A stretch of DNA of 64,000 bases from Thermohalobaculum sp963700775 (GCA_963700775.1 CAVOYU010000001.1:620001-684000), one strand, 5' to 3'. Positions 19,038 through 28,520 are shown, counted from the stretch's first letter. Program-made: numbers and translations. Notes: a model not told the origin generated them from the sequence alone.

Positions 19038-21896
19038 ATGGCCGCGGACAAGCCAGCGGGAATCGGCAAGGGCGATCACCTCTACCTGATCGACGGCTCG
19101 GGCTACATCTTCCGCGCCTACCACGCCCTGCCGCCGCTGACGCGCAAGTCCGACGGGCTGCCGGTCGGCGCCGTCGCCGGCTTCTGCGCCATGCTGCACA
19201 AGATGCTGATGGGCTTCGGCACAGGCGGGCCGACCCATCTGGCGGTGATCTTCGACTATTCCGGCCGCAGCTTCCGCAACGAACTCTACCCCGAATACAA
19301 GGCCCACCGGCCGCCGGCGCCCGAGGACCTGGTGCCGCAGTTCGCGCTGATCCGCGAGGCGACCAAGGCCTTCGGCCTGCCCTCGGTCGAGATGGAGGGC
19401 TTCGAGGCCGACGATCTGATCGCCACCTATGCCCGCCAGGCCGCCGAGGCCGGGGCGACCGCGACCATCGTCTCGTCCGACAAGGACCTGATGCAGCTTG
19501 TCGGCAACGGCATCGACATGCTGGACCCGATGAAGAACATCGCGATCGGCCCGGACCAGGTGCGCGAGAAGTTCGGCGTCGGCCCAGACAAGGTGGTCGA
19601 CGTGCAGGCGCTGGCCGGCGACTCGGTCGACAATGTGCCGGGGGCGCCGGGGATCGGGATCAAGACCGCGGCCCAGCTGATCGCGGAATACGGCGATCTC
19701 GACACGCTGCTCGAGCGCGCCGCCGAGATCAAGCAGCCGAAGCGGCGCGAGACCCTGCTGGAGAAGGCCGACCAGATCCGCCTGTCGCGCGAACTGGTGC
19801 GGCTGAAGGACGACGTGCCGGACGTGGAGCCGATCGACGACTTCGTCGTCCACGCGCCTGATCCCGACAAGCTGCTGGGCTTCCTCGCGAACATGGAGTT
19901 CCGCACGCTCACCAACCGGATCGCCGAGACCCTGGGGGTCGAGCCCCCCGTGATCGGCGCGCCCGCGGCGACCGTGGCGGCGACCGCGGGCAAGGCGGCC
20001 GGCCCGGCGCAGGCGGACGGGCCGGGGGCCGTGCGCGAGATGCCGCCGATCGACCGCGACGCCTACGCCGTGATCCGCGACGCCGCGACGCTGGCGGAAT
20101 GGATCGCCGGGACGTCGGAGCGCGGCCTGCTCTGCGTCGATCTCGAGACCACCTCGCTCGACGAGATGAAGGCCGAGATCGTCGGCATCGCGCTGGCGAC
20201 ATCGGCGGGCCGGGCGGCCTATGTGCCGGTCGGCCACACCACCGGCGACGGCGACCTGCTGGGCCGGGTCGAGCGGGCGCCCGACCAGATGCAGCTCGAG
20301 GCGGCGCTGAAGCTGCTGAAGCCGGTGCTCGCCGACCCGGCCGTGCTGAAGATCGGCCAGAACCTGAAATACGACCTGAAGGTGCTGCGCCGCCACGGCC
20401 TCGACGTGACGCCCTTCGACGACACCATGCTGATGTCCTACGCCCTCGACTCCGGACGCGGCAACCACGGCATGGACGAGCTCTCCGAGCGCCATCTCGG
20501 CCACCGGACGGTGCACATCAAGGAGCTGATCGGATCGGGCAAGACCGCCATCACCTTCGACAAGGTCGAGATCGGCAAGGCCGCCGTCTACGCCGCCGAG
20601 GACGCCGACATCACCTTCCGGCTCTGGGAGACGCTGCGCCCGCGGCTGGCCGCCGAGCGGGTCTCGACCGTCTACCACACGCTGGAGCGCCCGCTGGTGC
20701 CGGTGCTGACCGACATGGAGCTGACCGGCATCCGGGTCGACCGCGACATCCTCTCGCGGCTCTCGAACAGCTTCGCCCAGACCATGGCGCGGCTCGAGGA
20801 CGAGATCCACGGGCTGGCCGGGCACAGGTTCAACATCGGCAGCCCGAAGCAGCTCGGCGAGATCCTGTTCGACCAGATGAAGCTCGACGGCGGCAGGAAG
20901 GGCAAGACCGGCGCCTGGGGCACCGGCGCCGACGTGCTCGAGACGCTGGCCGCCGAGGGCCACGAGCTGCCCGCCCGCGTGCTCGACTGGCGCCAGGTCT
21001 CGAAGCTGAAGTCGACCTACACCGACGCCCTGCCGAACCACATCAACCCGGAGACGGGCCGCGTCCACACCTCGTTCTCGCTCGCCGCCACCTCGACCGG
21101 GCGGCTCGCCTCGACCGACCCGAACCTGCAGAACATCCCGGTCCGCTCGGAGGAGGGGCGCGAGATCCGCACCGCCTTCGTGGCCGAGGCGGGCAACGTG
21201 ATCCTCAGCCTCGACTACAGCCAGATCGAGCTCAGGATCTTCGCCCACATGGCCGGGATCGACGCCCTGAAGGAGGCGTTCCGGAACGGCCTCGACATCC
21301 ACGCCATGACCGCCTCCGAGGTGTTCGGCGTGCCGATCGAGGGCATGGACCCGATGGTGCGCCGCCGCGCCAAGGCGATCAATTTCGGGGTGATCTACGG
21401 CATCTCGGCCTTCGGCCTGTCGAACCAGCTCCGGATTCCGCGCGGCGAGGCACAGGCGTTCATCGACGCCTATTTCGAGCGCTTCCCCGGTATCCGCGGC
21501 TACATGGAGGCGACCAAGGAGCACGCCCGCGAGAAGGGCTATGTCGAGACCCTGTTCGGCCGGCGCATCCACACCCCCGACATCAACCAGAAGGGCCCCG
21601 GACGCGGCTTCGCCGAGCGGGCCGCGATCAACGCGCCGATCCAGGGCACGGCGGCCGACGTGATCCGCCGGGCGATGATCCGCATCCCGGACGCGCTGCA
21701 GCGCGCGAAGCTTCCGGCCCGGATGCTGCTCCAGGTGCATGACGAGCTGCTGTTCGAGGTGCCGGAGGACGCCGCCGGCGAAACCGCCGAAGTGGTCCGC
21801 GCGGTGATGGAGGGCGCGCCCCGCCCGGCGGTGCAGCTCGACGTTCCGCTGGTGGTCGACGCCGGCCAGGGCGCGAGCTGGGCCGAGGCGCACTGA
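19038..21896 (+). CDS. polA: DNA polymerase I
   Basis: A 952-residue enzyme with all three activities. Residues 1-310: 5'-3' exonuclease (LIDGSGYIFRAYHALPPL, EGFEADDLIATYA, VPGAPGIGIKTA). About 350-540: 3'-5' proofreading, with Exo I VDLETTSL, Exo II GQNLKYDLKVL and Exo III YAAEDADIT all keeping their acidic residues. C-terminal polymerase: motif A LDYSQIELRIFAHM, motif B RRRAKAINFGVIYG and motif C LQVHDELLFE. It fills gaps in excision repair and removes RNA primers. The start I use gives MAADKPAGIGKGDHLYLID; it follows the zinc-finger gene by four bases. Confidence 0.97.
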   Translation: MAADKPAGIGKGDHLYLIDGSGYIFRAYHALPPLTRKSDGLPVGAVAGFCAMLHKMLMGFGTGGPTHLAVIFDYSGRSFRNELYPEYKAHRPPAPEDLVPQFALIREATKAFGLPSVEMEGFEADDLIATYARQAAEAGATATIVSSDKDLMQLVGNGIDMLDPMKNIAIGPDQVREKFGVGPDKVVDVQALAGDSVDNVPGAPGIGIKTAAQLIAEYGDLDTLLERAAEIKQPKRRETLLEKADQIRLSRELVRLKDDVPDVEPIDDFVVHAPDPDKLLGFLANMEFRTLTNRIAETLGVEPPVIGAPAATVAATAGKAAGPAQADGPGAVREMPPIDRDAYAVIRDAATLAEWIAGTSERGLLCVDLETTSLDEMKAEIVGIALATSAGRAAYVPVGHTTGDGDLLGRVERAPDQMQLEAALKLLKPVLADPAVLKIGQNLKYDLKVLRRHGLDVTPFDDTMLMSYALDSGRGNHGMDELSERHLGHRTVHIKELIGSGKTAITFDKVEIGKAAVYAAEDADITFRLWETLRPRLAAERVSTVYHTLERPLVPVLTDMELTGIRVDRDILSRLSNSFAQTMARLEDEIHGLAGHRFNIGSPKQLGEILFDQMKLDGGRKGKTGAWGTGADVLETLAAEGHELPARVLDWRQVSKLKSTYTDALPNHINPETGRVHTSFSLAATSTGRLASTDPNLQNIPVRSEEGREIRTAFVAEAGNVILSLDYSQIELRIFAHMAGIDALKEAFRNGLDIHAMTASEVFGVPIEGMDPMVRRRAKAINFGVIYGISAFGLSNQLRIPRGEAQAFIDAYFERFPGIRGYMEATKEHAREKGYVETLFGRRIHTPDINQKGPGRGFAERAAINAPIQGTAADVIRRAMIRIPDALQRAKLPARMLLQVHDELLFEVPEDAAGETAEVVRAVMEGAPRPAVQLDVPLVVDAGQGASWAEAH

Positions 21897-21928
21897 CGCC
21901 TGGCGTCCTCAAGCGAGGAGACGAGATC

Positions 21929-23191
21929 TTGTTCCGCCATCTGCTCCCGGTCAGCGCCCTCATGCTCGGCTCGGCCTTCCTGCTGTTCGCGGGCGGCATC
22001 AACGGGCTGATCCTGCCGGTGCGCGGCTCGGCCGAGGGGTTCTCGGCCTTCGCGCTCGGGCTTCTCGGCACCGGCTGGGCGATCGGCTATGTCTCGGGCT
22101 GCGTCTACACACCCCGGCTGGTGGCCCGCGCCGGCCATATCCGCGCCTTCAGCGTGATGGCCGCGCTGGCGGCGCTGGCGATCCTGGCCTCGCTGCTGTT
22201 CCTGACGCCCGCCGCCTGGATTCCGCTGCGCGCCATCTCCGGCTTCTGCTTCGCCGGCGCAGCGATGATCGTGGAGAGCTGGCTGAACGAGCGCGCGGCG
22301 CCCGGCGCGCGCGGCCGGATCTTCGGCGCCTACACCATGGTCAACCTCGTCGCCTCGACCGGCGGCCAGCTGACGCTGACCGTCGGCGATACCGGCGGCT
22401 ACCTGTTCTTCGTGCTCGGCGCCATGTTCTACTGCCTGGCGGTCATCCCGACCGCGATCACCTCGTCCGAGACGCCGAAGCCGCTGGTCTCGGTCAGACT
22501 CGACATCGGGGCGCTGTGGCGCAACTCGCCGATCGCGGTGTTCGGCGTGCTGATGGTCGGCGTCTCGAACAGCGCCTTCGGCACCCTGGCCGCGGTCTAT
22601 GCGGACCGGGTCGGTCTGGTACTGGCGGCGATCGCGCTTTTCGCCAGCCTGCCGATCCTGGCCGGCGCCATCGCCCAGGTGCCGGTCGGATATCTCTCCG
22701 ACCGGGTCGACCGGCGCTACGTGCTGATCGGCCTCGCCGCGGTGGCGCTCTGCGCCGACGTCGCCTTCCTGGTGCTGCGCCCCGAGGACACGACCGTCAA
22801 CGTGGCGCTGGCCTGCGTGTTCGGCGCGGCGGTGTTCTCGATGTATCCGGTGATCGTCGCCCATGCCAGCGACCACGCGGCGCCCGGCAGCTTCATCCAG
22901 ATCAGCGGCGGGCTGCTGATGCTCTACGGCTTCGGCGGCATCGCCGGGCCGCTGGCCGCCGGCTGGGCGATGTCGTGGATGGGCGTGGCCGGCCTTTTCG
23001 CCACCACGCTGGCGGCCCATGTGCCGCTGGTGCTGTTCGCGCTGTGGCGGATCTCGAAGCGCGCGCCGGTGGCGCCCGGAAAGAAGGCCGAGTTCGTCCC
23101 TGCCCCTCTCGCACGGGCCAGTACGCCCGAGACCCTGGCGCTTTCCCGGGAGGACGACGGCGACAGCGAGCCGGAGCGCCAGGGGGGCTGA
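21929..23191 (+). CDS. Major facilitator superfamily permease (YcaD-like)
   Basis: A 420-residue, twelve-helix MFS transporter. Helical stretches such as FLLFAGGINGLILPV, LALAILASLLFL and LMVGVSNSAFGTLAAV are clear, and VPVGYLSDRVDRRYVL carries the cytoplasmic loop motif (G-x-L-S-D-R). ESWLNERAAPGARGRIFGAY is characteristic of the YcaD/Rossbach subgroup with unknown substrates. The C-terminal 45 residues after KRAPVAPGKK are hydrophilic and cytoplasmic. Translation starts at TTG (21929), supported by GCGAGGAG nine bases upstream. It follows polA by 32 bases and may be read through from it. Confidence 0.85.
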   Translation: MFRHLLPVSALMLGSAFLLFAGGINGLILPVRGSAEGFSAFALGLLGTGWAIGYVSGCVYTPRLVARAGHIRAFSVMAALAALAILASLLFLTPAAWIPLRAISGFCFAGAAMIVESWLNERAAPGARGRIFGAYTMVNLVASTGGQLTLTVGDTGGYLFFVLGAMFYCLAVIPTAITSSETPKPLVSVRLDIGALWRNSPIAVFGVLMVGVSNSAFGTLAAVYADRVGLVLAAIALFASLPILAGAIAQVPVGYLSDRVDRRYVLIGLAAVALCADVAFLVLRPEDTTVNVALACVFGAAVFSMYPVIVAHASDHAAPGSFIQISGGLLMLYGFGGIAGPLAAGWAMSWMGVAGLFATTLAAHVPLVLFALWRISKRAPVAPGKKAEFVPAPLARASTPETLALSREDDGDSEPERQGG

Positions 23192-23356
23192 GCGGCGGCC
23201 GGAGAGTTTGTCCAGATCCAGAGATTGGCCCGATTCCAGAGCGTCGACGGGTGCTCCTCAAACGCGCGTCGCGGTTGTGTGAAATCGACTTCTCCGTTAC
23301 CCTTCGAGAGATGTGTGGCGGTGGAGTGACGTAATCTTTTTAAAGGAGTGCTTGAG

Positions 23357-24178
23357 ATGCCCAAGGGGGGAAATGGCGGCGGTGGCGCGCCGGGCGGTGG
23401 CGACGGCGGTACGAACCAGATCAATGGCGGCAGGAAGGATGACGTTCTTCACGGAACGCCCGGTGACGACGCCATCCTCGGCAAGGACGGCAATGACACG
23501 CTCTACGGCGAAGCCGGCAATGACTTCCTGAGCGGCGGCACGGGCGGCGACACGCTCCACGGCGGCGAGGGCAGCGATCGCCTGTTCGGCAACAGCGGCG
23601 ACGACCATCTCTTCGGTGGTGACGGCGATGACGAGCTGCAGGGCGGCAGCGGCCGCGACACGATCGACGGCGGGAAAGGAATTGACGTCGCCTACTATAT
23701 GGAGGTGCCCGAGCAGGCGGGCGGAAGCGGAATCACCGTCGCGGGTACCTACAACTCCGGGACCCAATCGACCGACTACACCGTCATGGTTCCCGAAGGT
23801 CCGGAGTTGGTCACCGGAGTCGAGATCATTATCGGTTCGAATTACAATGACCAGATGACCGGCGGAGCGGGCGCCGATACCTTCGCCGGGGCCTATGGCG
23901 CGGACACGCTTGAAGGCGGCGGCGGCGACGACTTTCTCGCAGGCGGGGGCGACGCGGACCGGTTCGTTTTCGACGACGGCTGGGGCAACGACACGATCAC
24001 CGATTTCGAGGATGGCCTGGATCTTCTCGACTTCAGCGAATTGAGCCTGAACTTCGTGGCTCTGAACATCGTCGAGATTGCCGGCGACACCGTGATCAGC
24101 GACGGGTTCGGCAACTCGATCACCCTTGCCGGGATCGCCGGGTCGGCGATCGGCGAGGACGACTTCATCTTCGCCTGA
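23357..24178 (+). CDS. RTX calcium-binding repeat protein
   Basis: A 273-residue acidic, glycine-rich protein. After a Gly-rich N terminus (KGGNGGGGAPGGGDGG) come two blocks of RTX nonapeptides (GGxGxDxUx), for example KDGNDTLYGEAGNDFLSGG and, after residue 170, GAYGADTLEGGGGDDFLAGG; they form Ca2+-binding beta rolls. It ends with ADRFVFDDGWGNDTITDFED and a C terminus IGEDDFIFA, as in type I secretion substrates, which keep their signal at the C terminus. There is no N-terminal signal peptide. AAAGGAG eight bases before the ATG fixes the start. No secretion ABC, HlyD or TolC gene is in the window. The catalytic or binding domain, if any, is missing: the protein is repeats only. Confidence 0.85.
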   Translation: MPKGGNGGGGAPGGGDGGTNQINGGRKDDVLHGTPGDDAILGKDGNDTLYGEAGNDFLSGGTGGDTLHGGEGSDRLFGNSGDDHLFGGDGDDELQGGSGRDTIDGGKGIDVAYYMEVPEQAGGSGITVAGTYNSGTQSTDYTVMVPEGPELVTGVEIIIGSNYNDQMTGGAGADTFAGAYGADTLEGGGGDDFLAGGGDADRFVFDDGWGNDTITDFEDGLDLLDFSELSLNFVALNIVEIAGDTVISDGFGNSITLAGIAGSAIGEDDFIFA

Positions 24179-24196
24179 CGGGCCAACCGGTCAGGC
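24173..24196. terminator. Possible bidirectional hairpin between convergent genes
   Basis: GCCTGAC (24173-24179) and GTCAGGC (24190-24196) form a seven-base-pair stem with a ten-base loop, covering the stop codons of both the RTX gene and the HAD gene on the other strand. There is no T run on either side, so termination is only a suggestion. Confidence 0.4.
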
Positions 24197-24859
24197 CGCG
24201 ATCCCCAGCAGCCCCGGAAGCTCGCCCATGCCGGTGAACACCACCGCGCCCAGGGCGCGGTAGGCGTCCGGGTCCGCATAGGCGGCGCCGCAATAGGCCA
24301 GCACCCGCATGCCGGCCGCGGTCGCCCCCTGCACGCCCGGAAGGCTGTCCTCGATCACCGTGCAGGCTTCCGGCCCGAATCCCATCTCGGCGGCGGCATG
24401 CAGGAACAGGTCCGGCGCCGGCTTGCCGCGCGCGACCATGGTCGAGGAGAACAGCACGCGATCCGCGAAGAAGGGCTTCAGCCCCGAGCTGCCGAGGGTC
24501 GCCCGCATCTTCTCGACCCGGCCCGACGAGGCCACGCAGTAGGGCCGCCCGGCGGCCTTCAGGGATTCGATGACGCGGCGCACGCCGGGGACCGCCGGCA
24601 CCGGCTCGCGCTCGAGCGTGGCGATGGTGCGCGCCCTGACCGCCTCGGGCCAGCCCGCGGGGAAGGACAGCCCCGCCTCCGCCTCGAGCTCGGCCTGCAC
24701 CGTCGGCATCGACTTGCCGACGAAGCGGGCCATGCAGTCCTCGAGGCCGATCTCGAGCCCGAGCCCGGCGAGGTCGGCCGCCAGCACCCGGTTGCACACC
24801 AGTTCGCTGTCGACCAGCACACCGTCGCAGTCGAAGATCGTCAGTCCGACGGAGGTCAT
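24191..24859 (-). CDS. HAD-superfamily phosphatase (subfamily IA, beta-PGM/YieH-like)
   Basis: A 222-residue HAD hydrolase. Motif I is IFDCDGVLVDSE (nucleophile and acid/base aspartates), motif II CVASSGR, motif III the Lys in RGKPAPDLFLHAA and motif IV TVIEDSLPGVQGA. A helical cap follows motif I, which is the arrangement of small-sugar-phosphate phosphatases such as YieH (6-phosphogluconate phosphatase) and beta-phosphoglucomutases. The exact substrate is not determinable. Its ATG overlaps the stop of the upstream MoaB-like gene (24856-24859). Confidence 0.88.
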   Translation of the reverse strand: MTSVGLTIFDCDGVLVDSELVCNRVLAADLAGLGLEIGLEDCMARFVGKSMPTVQAELEAEAGLSFPAGWPEAVRARTIATLEREPVPAVPGVRRVIESLKAAGRPYCVASSGRVEKMRATLGSSGLKPFFADRVLFSSTMVARGKPAPDLFLHAAAEMGFGPEACTVIEDSLPGVQGATAAGMRVLAYCGAAYADPDAYRALGAVVFTGMGELPGLLGIAA

Positions 24860-25632
24860 GCCGGCCCCCCGTTCGGCGGCGTCTCCGAGAACCTGACCTC
24901 CAGCCGCTCCAGCGCCTCGCGCAGCTCGGCCGCCGCACCGGCCAGCACCAGCCGGTCGACCGAGCGCAGGATCAGCGTCGCCCCCGGGCCGACGCCGTAG
25001 AACGGGTACGACCCCATGCTGACCTCGGGATGGGCCTCGGCCAGCGCCCGCAGCGGCCCGGCGAGATCGCCCTCCGGCGCCTCGCAGCGGAAGGCGTGGC
25101 TGAGGAGCCGGGGCCCGCCCTTCAGCCGCGGCCGCAGCCCCTCGAGCATCACGTTGAAGATCGAGGGCACCCCGGCCATCACATGGACGTTGCCGAGGAT
25201 GAAGCCCGGTGCGTGGCTCAGCGGGTTCTCGATCAGCACGGCGCCCTCGGGGATGCGCGCCATGCGGAGCCGCGCCTCGTTCAGCTCGCGCCCGGTGGCG
25301 GCGTAGTAGGCCTCCATGATCGCGCGGGCGTCGTCGCGCACCCCGATCGGCACCCCGAAGGCGGCGGCCACGCTGTCGGCGGTGATGTCGTCATGGGTCG
25401 GGCCGATGCCGCCCGAGGTGAACAGATAGTCGACCCGGGCGCGGAGCTCGTTGACCGCCGCGACGATCGCGTCCCGCCGGTCCGGGACCACGCGGATCTC
25501 GTCGAGCCGGATGCCCATCTCGGTCATCACGCCGGCCAGATGATGCGCGTTCGCCTCGCGGGTGCGCCCCGAAAGGATCTCGTCGCCGATCACCAGCATC
25601 GCCGCGCTGGGCCCGCCCCCCGCTTCCGCCAT
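24856..25632 (-). CDS. Competence/damage-inducible protein A (CinA N-domain, MoaB-like)
   Basis: A 258-residue molybdopterin-binding-fold protein. The N-terminal LVIGDEILSGRTREANAHHL and the FTSGGIGPTHDDITADSVAA motif are those of CinA/MoaB-type proteins; the middle part contains VMAGVPSIFNVML as in CinA. It lacks the C-terminal nicotinamide-mononucleotide deamidase domain, so it is the short, COG1058-only form widespread in alphaproteobacteria. Those have ADP-ribose-pyrophosphatase activity in some cases; here the activity is unproven. It overlaps the HAD gene by four bases. Divergent from sfsA with only 47 bases between. Confidence 0.88.
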   Translation of the reverse strand: MAEAGGGPSAAMLVIGDEILSGRTREANAHHLAGVMTEMGIRLDEIRVVPDRRDAIVAAVNELRARVDYLFTSGGIGPTHDDITADSVAAAFGVPIGVRDDARAIMEAYYAATGRELNEARLRMARIPEGAVLIENPLSHAPGFILGNVHVMAGVPSIFNVMLEGLRPRLKGGPRLLSHAFRCEAPEGDLAGPLRALAEAHPEVSMGSYPFYGVGPGATLILRSVDRLVLAGAAAELREALERLEVRFSETPPNGGPA

Positions 25633-25679
25633 CTCCCGCCCCCTTTGCCTCGGCTCTCCGGCCCGCTACCTTGGCCGAC

Positions 25680-26381
25680 ATGGAATTCGAACGCCCGCTC
25701 ATGCCCGGCAAGCTCCTGCGCCGGTATAAACGCTTTCTCGCCGACATCGAACTTCCGACCGGCGAGACCGTGACCGCCCATTGCGCCAACCCCGGCGCGA
25801 TGCTTGGCCTCAACATGCCCGGAACCGAGGTCTGGGTCGAGCCGAACGACGACCCGGCCCGGAAGCTGAAATACGGCTGGCGGCTGGTCCGGTTCGACGA
25901 TGACTGGGCCGGGATCGACACCGCGGTCCCGAACCGGGTTGTCGGCGAGGCGCTGAAGGCCGGAAAGCTGCCCGAGTTCGCCGGCTACGGCACGGTGCGC
26001 CCGGAGGTGCGTTACGGCGCCAACAGCCGGGTCGATTTCCTGCTCACCGGCGACGGGCTGCCCGATGCCTATGTCGAGGTGAAGAACGTCCACCTGATGC
26101 GCGAGCCGGGGCTGGCGGAATTCCCCGATTCCGTGACCGCCCGCGGCGCCAAGCATCTGGACGAGCTGGCCGCCATGGTCGCGGCCGGAAACCGGGCGGT
26201 GATGGTTTACTGCGTCCAGCGCACCGACTGCCACCGGATGGCGCTCGCCCCCGACCTCGACCCGGCTTACGCGGCCGCCTTCGCCCGCGCCCGCGCGGCC
26301 GGGGTGGAGGCGATCGCCTGGGCCTGCGCCATCTCGCCCGCCGCAATCACCCTTGATCGCCCGGTCCCGATCGATCATTAG
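25680..26381 (+). CDS. sfsA: Sugar fermentation stimulation protein homologue
   Basis: A 233-residue SfsA protein. The N-terminal OB-like part (RRYKRFLADIELPTGETVTA, CANPGAMLGL) and the nuclease-like core with RVDFLLTGDGLPDAYVEVKN, TARGAKHLDELAAMV and VYCVQRTDC are all present. The core resembles a PD-(D/E)xK fold with D and ExK in place. SfsA was named from a maltose phenotype in E. coli, binds nucleic acid, and its physiological role is still unclear. I take the ATG at 25680; a TTG at 25671 would add three residues. It precedes map by 35 bases and may be in one transcript. Confidence 0.93.
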   Translation: MEFERPLMPGKLLRRYKRFLADIELPTGETVTAHCANPGAMLGLNMPGTEVWVEPNDDPARKLKYGWRLVRFDDDWAGIDTAVPNRVVGEALKAGKLPEFAGYGTVRPEVRYGANSRVDFLLTGDGLPDAYVEVKNVHLMREPGLAEFPDSVTARGAKHLDELAAMVAAGNRAVMVYCVQRTDCHRMALAPDLDPAYAAAFARARAAGVEAIAWACAISPAAITLDRPVPIDH

Positions 26382-26416
26382 GGGGCATCGGAGGACTGAA
26401 GGGAGCACTGGCGCGG

Positions 26417-27223
26417 ATGCGAACCGGCAGCGAGCGACGCACGACCGAGGGGATCCGGCTCTACGACAGGGCGGATTTCGAGGGCATGCGCCATGCCGGC
26501 AAGCTGGCGGCGGAATGCCTCGACATGATCGGGCACCATGTGGTGCCGGGCGTGCGCACCGAGGAGCTCGACGAGATCTGCCATGAATTCATCCTCAAGC
26601 ACGGCGCCAGGCCGGCGCCGCTGGGATATCGCGGCTTCCCGAAGTCGATCTGCACCTCGATCAACCATGTGGTCTGTCACGGCATCCCGGGCCCGAAGGC
26701 GCTGAAGGACGGCGACATCCTGAACATCGACGTGACCGTCGTTCTGGACGGCTGGCACGGCGACTCGTCGCGGATGTATGCCGCCGGCCGCGCCAGCCGC
26801 CGGGCGGCGCGGCTGATCGAGGTGACCCACGAGGCGCTGATGCGTGGCATCGCCGAGGTCCGCCCCGGCGCCCATTTCGGCGACATCGGCCAGGCCATCC
26901 AGACCTATGCCGAGGCGGAGCGCTGCTCGGTGGTGCGCGATTTCTGCGGCCACGGCATCGGCCACGTGTTCCACGACGCCCCGAACGTGCTGCATTACGG
27001 CCGGCGCGGCGAGGGGGCGGAGCTGAGGCCGGGGATGTTCTTCACCATCGAGCCGATGGTGAACCTGGGCGCGCCGCAGACCAAGACGCTGGCCGACGGC
27101 TGGACCGCGGTCACCCGCGACCGCTCGCTGTCGGCGCAGTTCGAGCACACGATCGGGGTGACGGACGAGGGCTGCGAAGTCTTCACCCTGTCGCCCGCGG
27201 GCAAGTTCTTCCCGAAGCTCTGA
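26417..27223 (+). CDS. map: Methionine aminopeptidase, type I
   Basis: A 268-residue enzyme that removes the N-terminal methionine from nascent proteins. Metal-binding residues are all visible: Asp in NIDVTV, Asp in GWHGDSSRMY, His in FCGHGIGHVFH, Glu in FFTIEPMVN and Glu in AQFEHTIGV. GYRGFPKSICTSINHVVCHG is the hallmark type I segment. The N-terminal extension before IRLYDRADFEGM is short and lacks a zinc finger, as usual in bacteria. In many Rhodobacterales map is followed by radC; here it is followed by a porin on the opposite strand. The start is the first ATG at 26417. Confidence 0.96.
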   Translation: MRTGSERRTTEGIRLYDRADFEGMRHAGKLAAECLDMIGHHVVPGVRTEELDEICHEFILKHGARPAPLGYRGFPKSICTSINHVVCHGIPGPKALKDGDILNIDVTVVLDGWHGDSSRMYAAGRASRRAARLIEVTHEALMRGIAEVRPGAHFGDIGQAIQTYAEAERCSVVRDFCGHGIGHVFHDAPNVLHYGRRGEGAELRPGMFFTIEPMVNLGAPQTKTLADGWTAVTRDRSLSAQFEHTIGVTDEGCEVFTLSPAGKFFPKL

Positions 27224-27343
27224 GGCAGGCGCATTTCCCGGCCGTTGCCCGTCCCGCGCCGTGACGGCAGCCCTCGGAACCGAAATTTCGGGGCGCGCGC
27301 GCATGACCGCCTCGCGACAGCCAGCGGGCAGCGGGCAGCGGGA

Positions 27344-28520
27344 TCAGAACTCGATCTTGATCCCGGTGCCCAGGATCCAGCCGTCGACCTCGGACTTGCC
27401 CGAGGCCTCGCCATTGCTGATGGTCGCGCCCTCGAAGTCGACATAGGCGCCGAAGGCGTTCAGGGTCACGCCCTCGGCAAGGGTATAGCTGGCACCGAGC
27501 AGGTACTGGTCGACTTCCTCGTCGTCATCGCCGGCGCAGCCGAAGCCGGCTGTTTGGGTGGCGGTGGAGGTGCAGTCGTTGTCGACGTTCTCGCCGTGGA
27601 AGTAGGTGACCGAGAAGCCCCAGGGGCCGGTCACGTAGCTTACACCCGCGTCCCAGGCGTGGCCGTCCAGCACGCCGGCGTCGTTCTGCTCGGCGTAGGA
27701 GCCGCCGACGGTGAACCCGGCAAAGCCGAGATTTCGCGCCGACCGCCCAGATATCCGGATTGCTGCCGGCGGGCGCCCTGGCGATTCCGTACCGGCCCGA
27801 GACCGCGACGTCGATACTGCCGAGCGTCTCGACGTAGTTGGCGCCGATGTCGACGAAATCGCAGGTCGTGCCGTCGCAGTTGACCTGGGCGTTGCTGTCC
27901 TGATTGCCGTCGCGGGCATAGGACAGGCCAAGCTGGAACCCGACGAAGCGCGGGGTGAAGTAGGTGAAGCGCTGGGCGTTGTCGTTCGCGAGGTTCTCGA
28001 TATAGGTGCTGCCGAGAGTCGCCAGGAACACGTCGGCGCCGACGCCCGAGCCGGACCACGGGATGAAGGCGGTGGTCGACCCGGAGTTGATGTTCAGGAA
28101 CGTCACGTCGGGCGCCGCATAGCTCATCAGGGAGCCGGCAGAAGCCTCGGATCCCAGAATGACGCGGCCGAACGAGCCATCGATGAACAACGCTGCCTCG
28201 TCGATCTGGTCGCCGGTGCTTGCCGCCTCGAGCTGGATGTCGGCGCCGATCGAGATGCCGTTGTCGAGCGTGATCGAGGGCAGGAAGTGGACCTCGGCGT
28301 CCTGCTTCGAATCGATGCCGTCGTAATCGCCATCGAGACTGATCGAGCCGTAGCCCGCGGTGGTGCCGGTGAGCACCCCGGCATCGACGTCCGAACTCGA
28401 AAAGGCGACGAACTGCTCCATGTAGCCGCCGAGCCGCACCTCCCACTCCGCCGACCGGGCGGACGTCGCGAAGCCGGCGACGAGTGCGATGGCGCTGGTG
28501 CGCAGCAAAGTCTGATTCAC
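27344..28520 (-). pseudogene. Alphaproteobacterial outer-membrane porin, one frameshift
   Basis: The N-terminal part has a signal peptide (LLRTSAIALVAGFATSARS) and then strand-like sequence starting EWEVRLGGYMEQFVAFSS, typical of Rhodobacter-type general porins. It reads on to NPDIWAVGAK. In the next frame the beta-barrel continues as NLGFAGFTVGGSYAEQ and ends in GWILGTGIKIEF, with the C-terminal aromatic residue required for outer-membrane assembly. The break is in GCGAAATCTC: one A too many (TTT at 27732-27734 on the plus strand). Repaired, the porin would be about 391 residues. The start is GTG at 28520 or TTG at 28541. If real, the mutation removes the last strands and the protein should not insert. 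Confidence 0.85.

Noticed and set aside
18888..21893. 1001-residue ORF on the reverse strand of polA
   Set aside because: It is the antisense frame of a perfectly normal DNA polymerase I; high GC leaves few stops in this frame and its His/Arg/Gly composition fits no family.
21895..21907. GACGCC-T-GGCGTC hairpin after polA as a terminator
   Set aside because: The loop is too small, there is no T run, and the next gene follows in the same direction with a good ribosome site.
24856..25632. Full-length CinA with NMN deamidase activity
   Set aside because: Only the N-terminal MoaB-like part is present; the deamidase domain is missing.
27280..27291. Perfect 12-base palindrome CCGAAATTTCGG between map and the porin
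   Set aside because: Noted as a possible operator or terminator, but it has no T tract, is far from a start codon and I find no partner regulator.
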